Source: Bacteroidaceae bacterium (GTDB lineage Bacteria; Bacteroidota; Bacteroidia; Bacteroidales; Bacteroidaceae). Taken from it: a stretch of DNA of 64,000 nucleotides. Positions 39,653-48,851 of this stretch are shown in pieces; the first letter of the stretch is position 1, and the number at the start of each line of letters is the position of its first letter. Made by a program: the position numbers and the translations under genes. The stretch is from contig JAFQBG010000002.1 in NCBI GenBank assembly GCA_017416705.1, forward strand, positions 1-64,000, in the 5' to 3' direction. A model generated the notes under the pieces. The model had not been told where the DNA came from, made no database searches, and saw nothing but the letters and a program-made list of their open reading frames with translations.

Positions 39653-42361
39653 ATGAGTAAATTATTACAAAAGGCCTCACTGTTACTGTTTATGTTCTCG
39701 CTGAGCATAACAGCAGGCATTCAGGCTGCAAACCAACAAAGTTCCCGCCACGAGGGATATGCGAACAACATGTCGCAAGACATCCCCGGCAGTAATAGCC
39801 GCGGAGCATTAAACAAAGAGATTAAGAGAGACCCGGCATTTCACTATGCCGACAGTTTGAATGTACAGGGCACAGAAGATGCCTCGATACAGCAGAACGA
39901 CGACAGGGATGCATTCACCTTCATCGAGGGGCAGTTGGACGAGGACGAGGATGTAATACAAGGCTCCTCGACAATTTCGTCGTCGAACGACGATTATTTC
40001 CTATCGGAGGTAGGCTACCTGTTCAGCCCCATGCGTTTTCGTATCAGAGCATACGAAAACTATTACAGCAAGATGTATGCCAACGGCGCACTGCTTAACG
40101 ACGCCGAGCGTGGCAGTTTCAGTTATGGTATGATTGGCGGTTTGAACGATGCCACACGCAACCGCGAGGGATTGACCTATATCGAGAATGGCACATTCGG
40201 CGGTAGCGACATTGCAGGAGCAAGCAACATCAACATGCGAGCAAGCGAATTCGCTGCCGGACACAAGGCATCGTTGGTGGGTTGCAACCGCAATTATCTG
40301 GCACGCGCCATGTACACATACGCCACCGGCCTCATGAACAACGGATGGGCCTTTGCAGGCTCGGTGTCATACCGTTGGGCCAACGAAGGCGTCATCGAGG
40401 GTACATTCTATAACTCCTTGGGCTATTTCCTTGCCGCACAGAAAAAATTCAACGACAGACACTCGCTGTCAATAGCCACATGGGGAAGCCCCACAGAACG
40501 CGCACAGCAGGGTGCAGCCACCGAAGAGGCATACTGGCTTGCCAACAGCCACTACTACAACCCCAACTGGGGCTATCAGAACGGCGAAAAACGCAACGCA
40601 CGCGTGGTTACATCGTTCGAGCCAACCGTACTGCTCACATGGGATTGGCAGATTAACGACAAGAGCAAGCTGACCACATCGGTTGCGGGCAAATATTCGA
40701 GCTATGGCACAACGGCACTTGGCTGGAACGGAAATGCCGCCGACCCACGTCCCAACTACTACAAGAACCTTCCCAGCTCGGCCTACGATGTATGGGATTT
40801 GGACTATGAGCCAACAGAAAGCGAGATAGCCGACTGGACACAACGCTACAACTATTGGAAAGAGAGCAAAGCCAACCGACAGATAAACTGGGACTACATG
40901 TATTTTGCCAACCGTCAGGCAAACGCATCGGGCGAGAACGCATTGTATTATATCGAAGAGCGACACAACGACCAGATGATGCTGAACCTCAGTTCGGTAC
41001 TGAACCACGAGTTCAACAACCATAACAAAATAAGCGTGGGCGTGAACTTGGGAACAACAAAAGGCATGCACTACAAAGAACTCGACGACCTGTTGGGAGC
41101 AAACACCTACGGCACCGACGTTGACAAATTCTCAATAGGCGATTACGCACCCACAAGCGACTACGTGCAGAACGACCTCGACAACCCCAATCGCGTAATT
41201 GGCGAAGGCGATAAGTTTGGCTACGACTACGATATTTATGTAAACAAGCTGAACCTGTTTGCACAGTACACATACAGCAAGAACAATTTCCAATTCATGG
41301 CCGAGGCACACACCGAGGGAACCACCATAGAGCGTTATGGCAACATGCGCAACGGACGCGCAGCCAATAACTCGAAAGGCAGCAGCGGCACAGCCAAGTT
41401 CATGGGTGGCGGTGGTAAATTAAGCACCGTATGGAACATAAACGGCAACAACACGTTGTCGTTGGGAGTGGGCATGCAGAAACGCGCACCGCTCGCCTAT
41501 AACTCGTTCGTGGCACCACGTATAAGCAACGACTTCGTGACAGGGCTTGAAAACGAAGATATACTGCATGGCGAAGCATCATACCGCCTATCATACGGCC
41601 CTGTGACAGCCAAAGTATCGGCATACTACACAAAATTCGACAATGTAATAGAACAGAGCGCATTCTACAACGACAATCGTTCGGTGTTCACATACCTATC
41701 GATGACAGGACTGCAAAAAGAGCACTACGGTTTGGAAGCAGCAATAGTATATAATGTAAACTCGGCGTTGTCGTTCAATTTTGTAGGCTCGATAGGCGAA
41801 GCCGAATACACCAGCAACGGTACGGGATACCTGAACAGCGAAAACTCCAAGATAAACAACGAGGCGCAGACAGTATATATGAAAGACACCAAGGTAGATG
41901 GCACACCGCTCACCGCACTCAGTTTGGGAATAGACTACAACACCAACGGTTGGTATCTTAGCGCAAACGCCAACTATTACAGCCGAGTATATATAGGAGC
42001 ATCGCAATACAGACGTCTGCACGATGTATTGGAAAAACACGGAGCCTTCACACCCGAAATTGACGCCGACGGCAACGAAGTGCGCAAAGGCCTCCCCTCG
42101 CAATACAAAGGCAAAGGCGGTTTCATGATAGACGCATCCATAGGCAAAAGCATCAATCTACGTGGTGGCAAACGTCTGAACATCAACCTGCAACTGCAAA
42201 ACGTCTTGAACAACGAGGATATGGTGACAGGAGGATACGAACAAAATCGTGACGACTACTACGAGGATGGCGACGAGAGAATATACAAATTCTCGAACAA
42301 CCCATTCCTTTACTATGCAAGCGCATTCAACGCCTACCTAAACATAGGCCTACGTTTCTAA
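39653..42361 (+). CDS. TonB-dependent receptor-like outer-membrane barrel, non-SusC
   Basis: A 902-residue outer-membrane protein with signal peptide MSKLLQKASLLLFMF to GIQA. After an acidic N-terminal stretch comes a plug-like region (about 120-210: FRIRAYENYYSKMYANG, GSFSYGMIGGLNDATRN, ASNINMRASEF) and then a long aromatic-rich beta-barrel ending NAYLNIGLRF with terminal Phe. The carboxypeptidase-regulatory domain common in SusC proteins is absent, and no SusD gene follows. Two lipoprotein genes follow at 21 and 14 nt, forming one operon, and a secreted EEP hydrolase is divergent. The cargo is not known; nucleic-acid fragments are my inference. Confidence 0.85.
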   Translation: MSKLLQKASLLLFMFSLSITAGIQAANQQSSRHEGYANNMSQDIPGSNSRGALNKEIKRDPAFHYADSLNVQGTEDASIQQNDDRDAFTFIEGQLDEDEDVIQGSSTISSSNDDYFLSEVGYLFSPMRFRIRAYENYYSKMYANGALLNDAERGSFSYGMIGGLNDATRNREGLTYIENGTFGGSDIAGASNINMRASEFAAGHKASLVGCNRNYLARAMYTYATGLMNNGWAFAGSVSYRWANEGVIEGTFYNSLGYFLAAQKKFNDRHSLSIATWGSPTERAQQGAATEEAYWLANSHYYNPNWGYQNGEKRNARVVTSFEPTVLLTWDWQINDKSKLTTSVAGKYSSYGTTALGWNGNAADPRPNYYKNLPSSAYDVWDLDYEPTESEIADWTQRYNYWKESKANRQINWDYMYFANRQANASGENALYYIEERHNDQMMLNLSSVLNHEFNNHNKISVGVNLGTTKGMHYKELDDLLGANTYGTDVDKFSIGDYAPTSDYVQNDLDNPNRVIGEGDKFGYDYDIYVNKLNLFAQYTYSKNNFQFMAEAHTEGTTIERYGNMRNGRAANNSKGSSGTAKFMGGGGKLSTVWNINGNNTLSLGVGMQKRAPLAYNSFVAPRISNDFVTGLENEDILHGEASYRLSYGPVTAKVSAYYTKFDNVIEQSAFYNDNRSVFTYLSMTGLQKEHYGLEAAIVYNVNSALSFNFVGSIGEAEYTSNGTGYLNSENSKINNEAQTVYMKDTKVDGTPLTALSLGIDYNTNGWYLSANANYYSRVYIGASQYRRLHDVLEKHGAFTPEIDADGNEVRKGLPSQYKGKGGFMIDASIGKSINLRGGKRLNINLQLQNVLNNEDMVTGGYEQNRDDYYEDGDERIYKFSNNPFLYYASAFNAYLNIGLRF

Positions 42362-42382
42362 AACAAAAAGCAGAATACCAAT

Positions 42383-43270
42383 ATGAAAACATTGAAATAT
42401 ATTTTTATACTTTGTTTATCGCTCTTCACAGCTACGGCGTGTATGAACGATTTTGACGAGCCCAACCTCGACACCCCACCCTATGGCAACAACAACATAG
42501 GCGAGGGCACAACAAATATCAAGGAATTAAAAAAAGAATACGAAACCACCATATTGAGCAACGGCTACGAAGAAATAACCGATGATGTTATAATAGAAGG
42601 TGTGGTAGTTGCAAACGACGAAACCGGCAACGTGTACAAGCAAATCGTAATTAACGACCAAGAGGGAGCCATCATAATAGGTATAGACGATGTCGGTTTG
42701 TATGCCACCATCCCCATAGGACAAAGAATACGATTGAGCCTTAAAGGATTGTACATTGGCGGCTACGGCAGTCTGGCACAGATTGGCACAAAATACTATA
42801 ACGACAAATATTCGGAATGGCAAATAGGCCGTATGTCCAAAAATTCATTCCAAGAACACGTGCGCATTATGGGCGAGCCCGACATGCTGCAACCCGAAAT
42901 GGTTCCGTTCGAAGTCACCGAAGATTTCCTAAAAGACAATAACAACAAAAACCTGATGCCCATGTACGTGGTTTTGCGCAACGTATCGTTCGAGGAGGCC
43001 AATGGCAGAAAACTATTTGCCCCCGAGGATGAGCAGATAAGCGCAACCAACACCGCAGTGGAGCGCAACGTAAAAATAGGTAACGAAAAAATCATTTTCC
43101 GTCTTAGCACATACGCCGACTTTGCCAACGAAGTAATCCCCGTAGGCAATTTCGACATATACGGTGTGCTCACACGCTACAAGAACCCGGGCAACAGCAG
43201 CAAGGACTATTGGCAATTCCTGCTAAGCTCCACCAACGATATAGTACCTGTCAACGATGTTAATAATTAA
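42383..43270 (+). CDS. DUF5689-like surface lipoprotein
   Basis: A 295-residue lipoprotein: lipobox TATAC with Cys20, then an acidic MNDFDEP stretch that fits the Bacteroidetes surface-export signal. The region after about residue 45 (IKELKKEYE, VIIEGVVVANDETGN, GAIIIGIDDVGLY, IPIGQRIRLSLKGLYIGGY) matches the DUF5689 pattern, which looks OB-fold-like. Such domains accompany TonB-dependent barrels and secreted nucleases in Bacteroidetes. It lies 21 nt after the barrel gene and 14 nt before the next lipoprotein gene. Substrate binding at the cell surface is inferred from this layout. Confidence 0.82.
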   Translation: MKTLKYIFILCLSLFTATACMNDFDEPNLDTPPYGNNNIGEGTTNIKELKKEYETTILSNGYEEITDDVIIEGVVVANDETGNVYKQIVINDQEGAIIIGIDDVGLYATIPIGQRIRLSLKGLYIGGYGSLAQIGTKYYNDKYSEWQIGRMSKNSFQEHVRIMGEPDMLQPEMVPFEVTEDFLKDNNNKNLMPMYVVLRNVSFEEANGRKLFAPEDEQISATNTAVERNVKIGNEKIIFRLSTYADFANEVIPVGNFDIYGVLTRYKNPGNSSKDYWQFLLSSTNDIVPVNDVNN

Positions 43271-43284
43271 AAAAATATAAGATA

Positions 43285-45762
43285 ATGAAACTATTCAAGA
43301 AATTAGCAATTTTGGCAATGACCGCATTTGCGTTCACTGCTTGTGAGGATGTCCCTGCACCCTACAACCTGCCCGGAGAAGGCGGAGGAAACGGAAGTGG
43401 AAGCGGAAGCGTCGAGGGAGTATTGATAGACGAGAGTTTTAGCTCGGGTTTCGGTGTATTCAAAACCGTTGAAACCGAAGGCAACTACCCTTGGATAATA
43501 GACTACAATACCGCAAAAGCCACATCATATGTAAATGGCCAAAACGAGCGTGCTCAAAGCTGGCTCATTGCCGACCCCATTGACCTTACCGGACTAAACG
43601 AGGTTCGCATCGTATTCGACTATATAATACGTTACGCCGAGAGCGGCAAGGTGGCAGCTAACCACCAATTGCTCATAAGCGACAACTACGCAGGCGACCC
43701 CACAACAGCCACATGGACAAACATAGACTACGGTGCAGTAGAAGGTGTCGATTGGACCACTTTTGCCCAAGCCAACGTATCTATTCCCCAAGAATATACC
43801 AACAAGAGCAACATCACCATTGCACTTAAATACTCGGCGGCATCCAAAGCCGGCACATGGGAAGTAAAGAACTTCTTGGTAGAAGAGGGACAAGGCGCAA
43901 CAGGCGGCAATGTATCGGGCAAATACATAGACGAGACATTCGCCAACGACTTTGGCAGTTTCACATTGGCCGAAACAGTAGGCGACTATCCTTGGATAAT
44001 AGATTATAGCACAGCCAAAGCAACATCGTACATAGACGGAGCGAACAACGCCGCCGAAAGCTGGCTCATATCTCCTGCTGTCGATTTCAGCGACGAGACA
44101 GAGGCATACGTGGCATTTGAATATATCATACGCTATGCCGAAAGTGGCAAAGTAGCCGAAAACCACCAGTTGCTCATAAGCGACGACTACACAGGCGACC
44201 CCGCAACAGCCACATGGACAAACATAGATTACAGCGCAGTAGAAGGAGTAAATTGGACCACATTCGAAAAAGCCAACGTAGCCGTTCCGCAAGCCTTCAT
44301 GGGCAAAGCAGCCGTTACATTTGCACTGAAATATAGCGCAAACGAGAAGGCCGGAACTTGGGAAGTTAAGAATTTTGTAGTGGCACATGGTGCAGTAGTC
44401 GAGGAAGAGGAACCCGAGGCCAACGAGTACACCGTAGCCGAGGCCATAGCCGCATTTGTTGACGGACAAGAAATACCCGCTATTGTCACAGGATACATTG
44501 TAGGTACAGTTCAAGGCATGAGTACCAGCGATGCTATTTTCGGTACAGACAACCCCTCGAACACCAACCTGATACTTGCCGACGATGCCGACGAAAAAGA
44601 TATTGCAAAGTGCTTGATAGTACAATTGCCCAGTGGCGATATTCGCAATGCGCTCAGCCTTGCCGGAAATGCAGCCAACTACAAGAAAAGAGTAAAACTC
44701 ACCGGTGATATAGCAAAATATTATGGTGTTCCCGGACTTAAAAACACATCGGCATACGAGTTTGTAGGCGAAGGCGGTGACACCCCCTCGATACCCGGTG
44801 AACAAACAACCATAGCCAATGCCATAGAGGCAGGCCCCGGAGCAGCCAAAGTAAGCGGTACTGTGCTTGCCACATACGCACGCGGTTTCATTGTGAACGA
44901 CGGAACAGCATCAATCCTTGTTTATTTAGGCAGCGAGCATAGCTATGCAGCAGGCGACGTTGTCACAGTAGAAGGCACCACAAGCGAATATGCGGGCATG
45001 TTGCAGTTCGGTAGCGGAACAAGCGTGGAAAAGACAGGAACAGAAAGCGTCAGCCACCCCACCGTATCGGTTATGTCGGCTGCCGACATGGATGCCTACC
45101 TTAGCGCACCCGTAATAAAATATGTACAATATACAGGCAAACTGACCATAAACGGATATTACTACAATGTCGAGATAAGCGGAGCCACAAAGGCCATGGG
45201 AAGCATATCGTACCCCGCAGCAGGCATGGTGGATGCAAGCCTCGACGGTAAGGAAATCACTGTGACAGGATACACCATAGGTGTAAGCAGTAGCAAGTAT
45301 GTGAACACAATGGCAGTGAGTGTAGTAGCAGCCGACGGCAGCACCACACCCGACGAAGGCGACGACGAAGGCGAAATAACAGAACCCGTAGTGTTCGACT
45401 TCACCAACCCCACAAGCCTGACACCCTCCATAACACCTGCCGAAAAGGGCAAAGGCGTTGAGTTCGACGAAGTAACATTCACAAACGGCGACGTCACAAT
45501 TACAGCCTTAAAGAACGATGCAACCACAAAAGTCAGAATATGGACAAAGAATGACCTTACAACAGAATTCCGTTCATACAACAAATCCACAATAACTATC
45601 AGTGGCAAAGGCATGAAAAAAATTGTGTTCGATGGCAATAAAGTATCTACCATGACAACTACCACCGGAACACTGAGCGAAGGAACATGGACAGGCGATG
45701 CCGACAGCGTTACCTTCAACGTAACAGGTACTTTGAATATAAATACCATTACAGTGGAATAA
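43285..45762 (+). CDS. Multidomain surface lipoprotein with duplicated choice-of-anchor-J-like and OB-fold-like domains
   Basis: An 825-residue lipoprotein, lipobox FTAC with Cys20 followed by EDVPAP. Residues about 46-210 and 215-375 are two close copies of one domain, sharing YPWIIDY, AKATSY and YIIRYAESGKVA, similar to choice-of-anchor-J domains. A DUF6359-like OB module follows (about 385-495: PAIVTGYIVGTVQG, NLILADDADE), then another OB-fold-like region (about 500-690: VSGTVLATYARGFIVNDG) and a beta-rich C-terminal domain. OB folds of this style occur with extracellular nucleases. It closes the barrel operon and is followed by a strong terminator. Confidence 0.82.
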   Translation: MKLFKKLAILAMTAFAFTACEDVPAPYNLPGEGGGNGSGSGSVEGVLIDESFSSGFGVFKTVETEGNYPWIIDYNTAKATSYVNGQNERAQSWLIADPIDLTGLNEVRIVFDYIIRYAESGKVAANHQLLISDNYAGDPTTATWTNIDYGAVEGVDWTTFAQANVSIPQEYTNKSNITIALKYSAASKAGTWEVKNFLVEEGQGATGGNVSGKYIDETFANDFGSFTLAETVGDYPWIIDYSTAKATSYIDGANNAAESWLISPAVDFSDETEAYVAFEYIIRYAESGKVAENHQLLISDDYTGDPATATWTNIDYSAVEGVNWTTFEKANVAVPQAFMGKAAVTFALKYSANEKAGTWEVKNFVVAHGAVVEEEEPEANEYTVAEAIAAFVDGQEIPAIVTGYIVGTVQGMSTSDAIFGTDNPSNTNLILADDADEKDIAKCLIVQLPSGDIRNALSLAGNAANYKKRVKLTGDIAKYYGVPGLKNTSAYEFVGEGGDTPSIPGEQTTIANAIEAGPGAAKVSGTVLATYARGFIVNDGTASILVYLGSEHSYAAGDVVTVEGTTSEYAGMLQFGSGTSVEKTGTESVSHPTVSVMSAADMDAYLSAPVIKYVQYTGKLTINGYYYNVEISGATKAMGSISYPAAGMVDASLDGKEITVTGYTIGVSSSKYVNTMAVSVVAADGSTTPDEGDDEGEITEPVVFDFTNPTSLTPSITPAEKGKGVEFDEVTFTNGDVTITALKNDATTKVRIWTKNDLTTEFRSYNKSTITISGKGMKKIVFDGNKVSTMTTTTGTLSEGTWTGDADSVTFNVTGTLNINTITVE

Positions 45763-45780
45763 CAGCCCACGTAAAAAAAC

Positions 45781-45820
45781 AAATCGGTAGGATGCAAGCA
45801 TGCTTGCATCCTACCGATTT
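45781..45820. terminator. 40-bp perfect palindrome, terminator
   Basis: 20-base arms, AAATCGGTAGGATGCAAGCA and its exact complement, without a loop, followed by T-rich sequence. It ends the lipoprotein operon. Confidence 0.8.
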
Positions 45821-45938
45821 TATATATATTTAACATCTATTTTTAACACAAAGAATAGTGGGATATGTTTTTTCATTATCTTAGCTGTTCGAAACGATGC
45901 GACAGCACAAAATTGTTTAACACAAAAAAGAAAATGGT

Positions 45939-46652
45939 ATGAAAAAATTTGAATTCGAATTATCGGGACTTGCCGGTGTAGGCATTTGTATAATGATAGG
46001 TCTGATGGTTTTGGGAAACTGCGTAGGCGACAGCATAGAAAAAATGGCCGACAAAGACCGTTATGTCACAGTGAAAGGACTTGCCGAACGCGAAGTAATG
46101 GCCGACAAAGTCATTTGGCCGCTCCCCTACTACTGTTTGGGCAACAATCTTGAAGAGCTATACGACAGGGTGGAAAAAGACAAAAACATAATTTTGGAAT
46201 TCTTAAAGGAGAATGGAATAAACAGCAACGAGATTGTCATGTCGGCACCCATAGTAACCGACAGGGAGGCACAAATGTATGCCCCCGAGAACATAAAATA
46301 TCGTTACCGGGTAGAGAGCGTCATAACCGTCATTTCGTCGCAGGTAGAGAAAGTAATAGCCCTGATGGGCAGCCAAGCCCAGCTAATGAAAAACGGCATA
46401 GCCATTGAACAGAATTACAGCTATCGCACACAATTCGAGTTCACCGGCCTCAACAGCCTTAAACCCGAAATGATAGAAGAAGCCACAAGCAACGCCCGCG
46501 CAGTGGCACAAAAATTTGCAGACGACTCAAAGAGCAGGCTCAACGGAATACGTCGTGCCAATCAAGGCCAATTCAGCATAAACAGCGACGAAAACACGCC
46601 CCAACTGAAAAAAATAAGAGTAGTGACCACGGTTGACTATTTTCTGAAATAA
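45939..46652 (+). CDS. SIMPL (DUF541) domain protein, membrane-anchored
   Basis: A 237-residue protein with one N-terminal membrane span (about 9-29, GLAGVGICIMIGLMVLG) and an extracytoplasmic SIMPL domain: VTVKGLAEREVMADKVIW, FLKENGINSNEIVMS, RYRVESVITVIS and a C-terminal RVVTTVDYFLK. SIMPL proteins are poorly understood envelope proteins, linked in a few bacteria to oxidative stress or signalling. It ends 77 nt before nanL, with a promoter candidate in between, so it may be a separate unit. A second SIMPL gene lies at 53139. Confidence 0.88.
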   Translation: MKKFEFELSGLAGVGICIMIGLMVLGNCVGDSIEKMADKDRYVTVKGLAEREVMADKVIWPLPYYCLGNNLEELYDRVEKDKNIILEFLKENGINSNEIVMSAPIVTDREAQMYAPENIKYRYRVESVITVISSQVEKVIALMGSQAQLMKNGIAIEQNYSYRTQFEFTGLNSLKPEMIEEATSNARAVAQKFADDSKSRLNGIRRANQGQFSINSDENTPQLKKIRVVTTVDYFLK

Positions 46653-46667
46653 TAATAAGCTACCCGC

Positions 46668-46697
46668 TTGTCCTTTAAAAGATTTGTATTTAATTTG
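46668..46697 (+). promoter_or_regulatory. Candidate promoter of the nan operon
   Basis: TTG at 46668-46670, 19-nt spacer, TTAATTTG at 46690-46697, one mismatch from the -7 consensus. The nanL start is 33 nt downstream. No operator is recognised. Confidence 0.5.
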
Positions 46698-46729
46698 CAC
46701 ATAAACAACAAACATAAAAACACAAAACA

Positions 46730-47647
46730 ATGGAAAAAATCTTAGGATTGATAAATGCGCCATTCACACCGTTCTACGAAAATGGCGAAGTAAACTACGA
46801 GCCTATACCTGCCTATGCACAAATGTTGGCAAAGAATGGCCTGAAAGGAGTTTTCATAAACGGTTCATCGGGCGAGGGCTACATGCTCACCGAGGAAGAG
46901 CGCATGAAACTGACCGAGGCATGGGTGGCAGCCGCTCCCGAGGGGTTCAAGATTATAGTGCACGTTGGTAGCACATGCGTGAAATCGAGCCGCAGAATGG
47001 CCGAGCATGCACAAAAATTAGGCGTATTCGGAATTGGTGCAATGGCACCCCCGTTTCCCAAAGTGAACCGCGTCGAGGAACTCGTGAAATATTGCGAGGA
47101 GATAGCATCGGCAGCCCCCGAACTGCCATTCTATTTCTACCATATACCGGCATTTAACGGCGCATACCTGTCCATGGTAAGTTTTCTGCAAGCCGTTGAC
47201 GGCAGAATACCCAATTTTGCCGGAATAAAATATACATTCGAAAGCATGTACGAATACAACCAATGCCGCCTGTACAAGAACGGCAAATACGACATGTTGC
47301 ACGGACAAGACGAAACCATACTCCCCTGCTTGGCTATGGGCGGTGCACAAGGCGGTATTGGCGGCACCACCAACTACAACGGTTGCAATCTTGTGGGAAT
47401 TATAGAGGCATGGAACAGCGGCGACTTGGAGAAAGCAAGGGAATTACAAAATTTCTCGCAGGAGGTAATCAACGTTATATGCCACTATCGCGGTAACATA
47501 GTCGGCGGCAAGAGAATTATGAAACTGATTGGTTTGGACCTTGGCAAGAACCGCACACCGTTCCAAAACATGACCGACGACGAGGAAGCAGCCATGCGCA
47601 AGGAATTGGAAGCCATAAATTTCTTTGAACGTTGCAATAAATTCTAA
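46730..47647 (+). CDS. nanL: N-acetylneuraminate lyase
   Basis: An aldolase that splits sialic acid into N-acetylmannosamine and pyruvate. The 305-residue DHDPS-family protein has the carboxylate-binding NGSSGEG (44-50), Tyr137 (FYFYHIP) and the Schiff-base Lys167 (FAGIKYTF), equivalent to Tyr137 and Lys165 of E. coli NanA. HVGSTCVKSS and PFYFYHIPA look closer to the vertebrate-type lyase, as described for the Bacteroides fragilis nanLET operon. It is first of four tightly spaced genes, with nanE 10 nt downstream. Confidence 0.93.
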   Translation: MEKILGLINAPFTPFYENGEVNYEPIPAYAQMLAKNGLKGVFINGSSGEGYMLTEEERMKLTEAWVAAAPEGFKIIVHVGSTCVKSSRRMAEHAQKLGVFGIGAMAPPFPKVNRVEELVKYCEEIASAAPELPFYFYHIPAFNGAYLSMVSFLQAVDGRIPNFAGIKYTFESMYEYNQCRLYKNGKYDMLHGQDETILPCLAMGGAQGGIGGTTNYNGCNLVGIIEAWNSGDLEKARELQNFSQEVINVICHYRGNIVGGKRIMKLIGLDLGKNRTPFQNMTDDEEAAMRKELEAINFFERCNKF

Positions 47648-47657
47648 GAAAGGCACT

Positions 47658-48839
47658 ATGAATTGGAAAAAATATCTATCGGAATGGGGTGAATGTTATC
47701 GCAACGACCTTACCAAGAATATAATGCCCTTTTGGTTGGAGCATGGACTGGACCGAGTGAACGGCGGAGTATATACCTGCCTCGACCGCGACGGCTCGCT
47801 CATGGACAGCACCAAATCGGTGTGGTTTCAGGGCCGTTTTGCCTTTGTATGCAGTTTTGCATATAACACAGTAGAGAAAAACCCCGAATGGCTCGATGCA
47901 GCCAAAAGCACGCTCGACTTCATAGAAGCGCACTGTTTCGACAGCGACGGCAGAATGTATTTCGAAGTAACCGCCGACGGACGTCCACTGCGCAAGCGTC
48001 GCTACGTATTCTCGGAGACCTTCGCCGCAATAGCCATGGCCGAGTATGCAAAGGCAAGCAACAACGCCGAGTATGCCCACAAAGCACTAAAACTATTCAA
48101 GGATATTCGTCGTTTCGTCTCCACCCCGGGATATATGCCCGCCAAATATACCGACGAACTGCAAGCAAAAGGCCACTCGCTGGTGATGATACTGATAAAC
48201 ACCGCATCGCGCATACGCGAGGTTATAGCCGACCCCGAGTTGGATTTACAGATAGCAGAATCCATTGAATCGTTAAAAGACTTCATGAAGCCCGAATTCA
48301 AGGCCTTGCTCGAAACAGTTGGCCCGAACGGAGAATTTATAGACACCTGCAATGGTCGCGTAATAAACCCCGGACATTGTATAGAGACAGCATGGTTCTT
48401 GTTAGAAGAGGCCAAGCATCGCGGATGGGAAAAAGAACTCACCCAACAGGCGTTGCAAATTCTCGACTGGTCGTGGGAATGGGGTTGGGACAAGCAGTAC
48501 GGTGGTATCATAAATTTCAGAGACTGCCGCAACCTGCCACCCCAAGACTACTCGCAGGACATGAAATTCTGGTGGCCGCAAACCGAAGCCATCATAGCCA
48601 CCCTATATGCCTACGAAGCCACAGGCGACGACAAGTATCTTATCATGCACAAGCAGATTAGCGAATGGACATACGCCCATTTCCCCGACACCGAAAAAGG
48701 CGAGTGGTATGGCTATCTGCATCGCGACGGCACGGTGGCACAACCGGCAAAAGGAAATATTTTCAAAGGGCCGTTCCACATCCCCCGCATGATGATAAAA
48801 AGCTACGACCTGTGCAAAATACTTACCGACAAACTATAA
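47658..48839 (+). CDS. nanE: N-acetylmannosamine/N-acylglucosamine 2-epimerase, AGE type
   Basis: It converts ManNAc to GlcNAc. I chose ATG 47658 (MNWKKYLSEWG), 10 nt after the nanL stop; an earlier in-frame ATG overlaps nanL. The 393-residue protein is an alpha/alpha barrel of the AGE (renin-binding protein) family, with GGVYTCLDRDG, WFQGRFAFV, RYVFSETFAAIA, NPGHCIETAWFLL and FWWPQTEAIIATL. It is unrelated to the TIM-barrel NanE of E. coli and corresponds to the NanE of B. fragilis, where it supplies the epimerase for sialic acid use. Position and neighbours fit that role. Confidence 0.93.
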   Translation: MNWKKYLSEWGECYRNDLTKNIMPFWLEHGLDRVNGGVYTCLDRDGSLMDSTKSVWFQGRFAFVCSFAYNTVEKNPEWLDAAKSTLDFIEAHCFDSDGRMYFEVTADGRPLRKRRYVFSETFAAIAMAEYAKASNNAEYAHKALKLFKDIRRFVSTPGYMPAKYTDELQAKGHSLVMILINTASRIREVIADPELDLQIAESIESLKDFMKPEFKALLETVGPNGEFIDTCNGRVINPGHCIETAWFLLEEAKHRGWEKELTQQALQILDWSWEWGWDKQYGGIINFRDCRNLPPQDYSQDMKFWWPQTEAIIATLYAYEATGDDKYLIMHKQISEWTYAHFPDTEKGEWYGYLHRDGTVAQPAKGNIFKGPFHIPRMMIKSYDLCKILTDKL

Positions 48840-48851
48840 AGCAAATTCAAA

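Noticed and set aside
39653-43270. SusC/SusD glycan-uptake pair
   Set aside because: The barrel lacks the SusC regulatory domain, and the next gene has a DUF5689-like fold without SusD-type TPR helices.
43594-44805. 403-codon ORF antisense to the lipoprotein gene
   Set aside because: Cys/Tyr/Val-rich shadow of the real plus-strand gene, with the same internal duplication mirrored.
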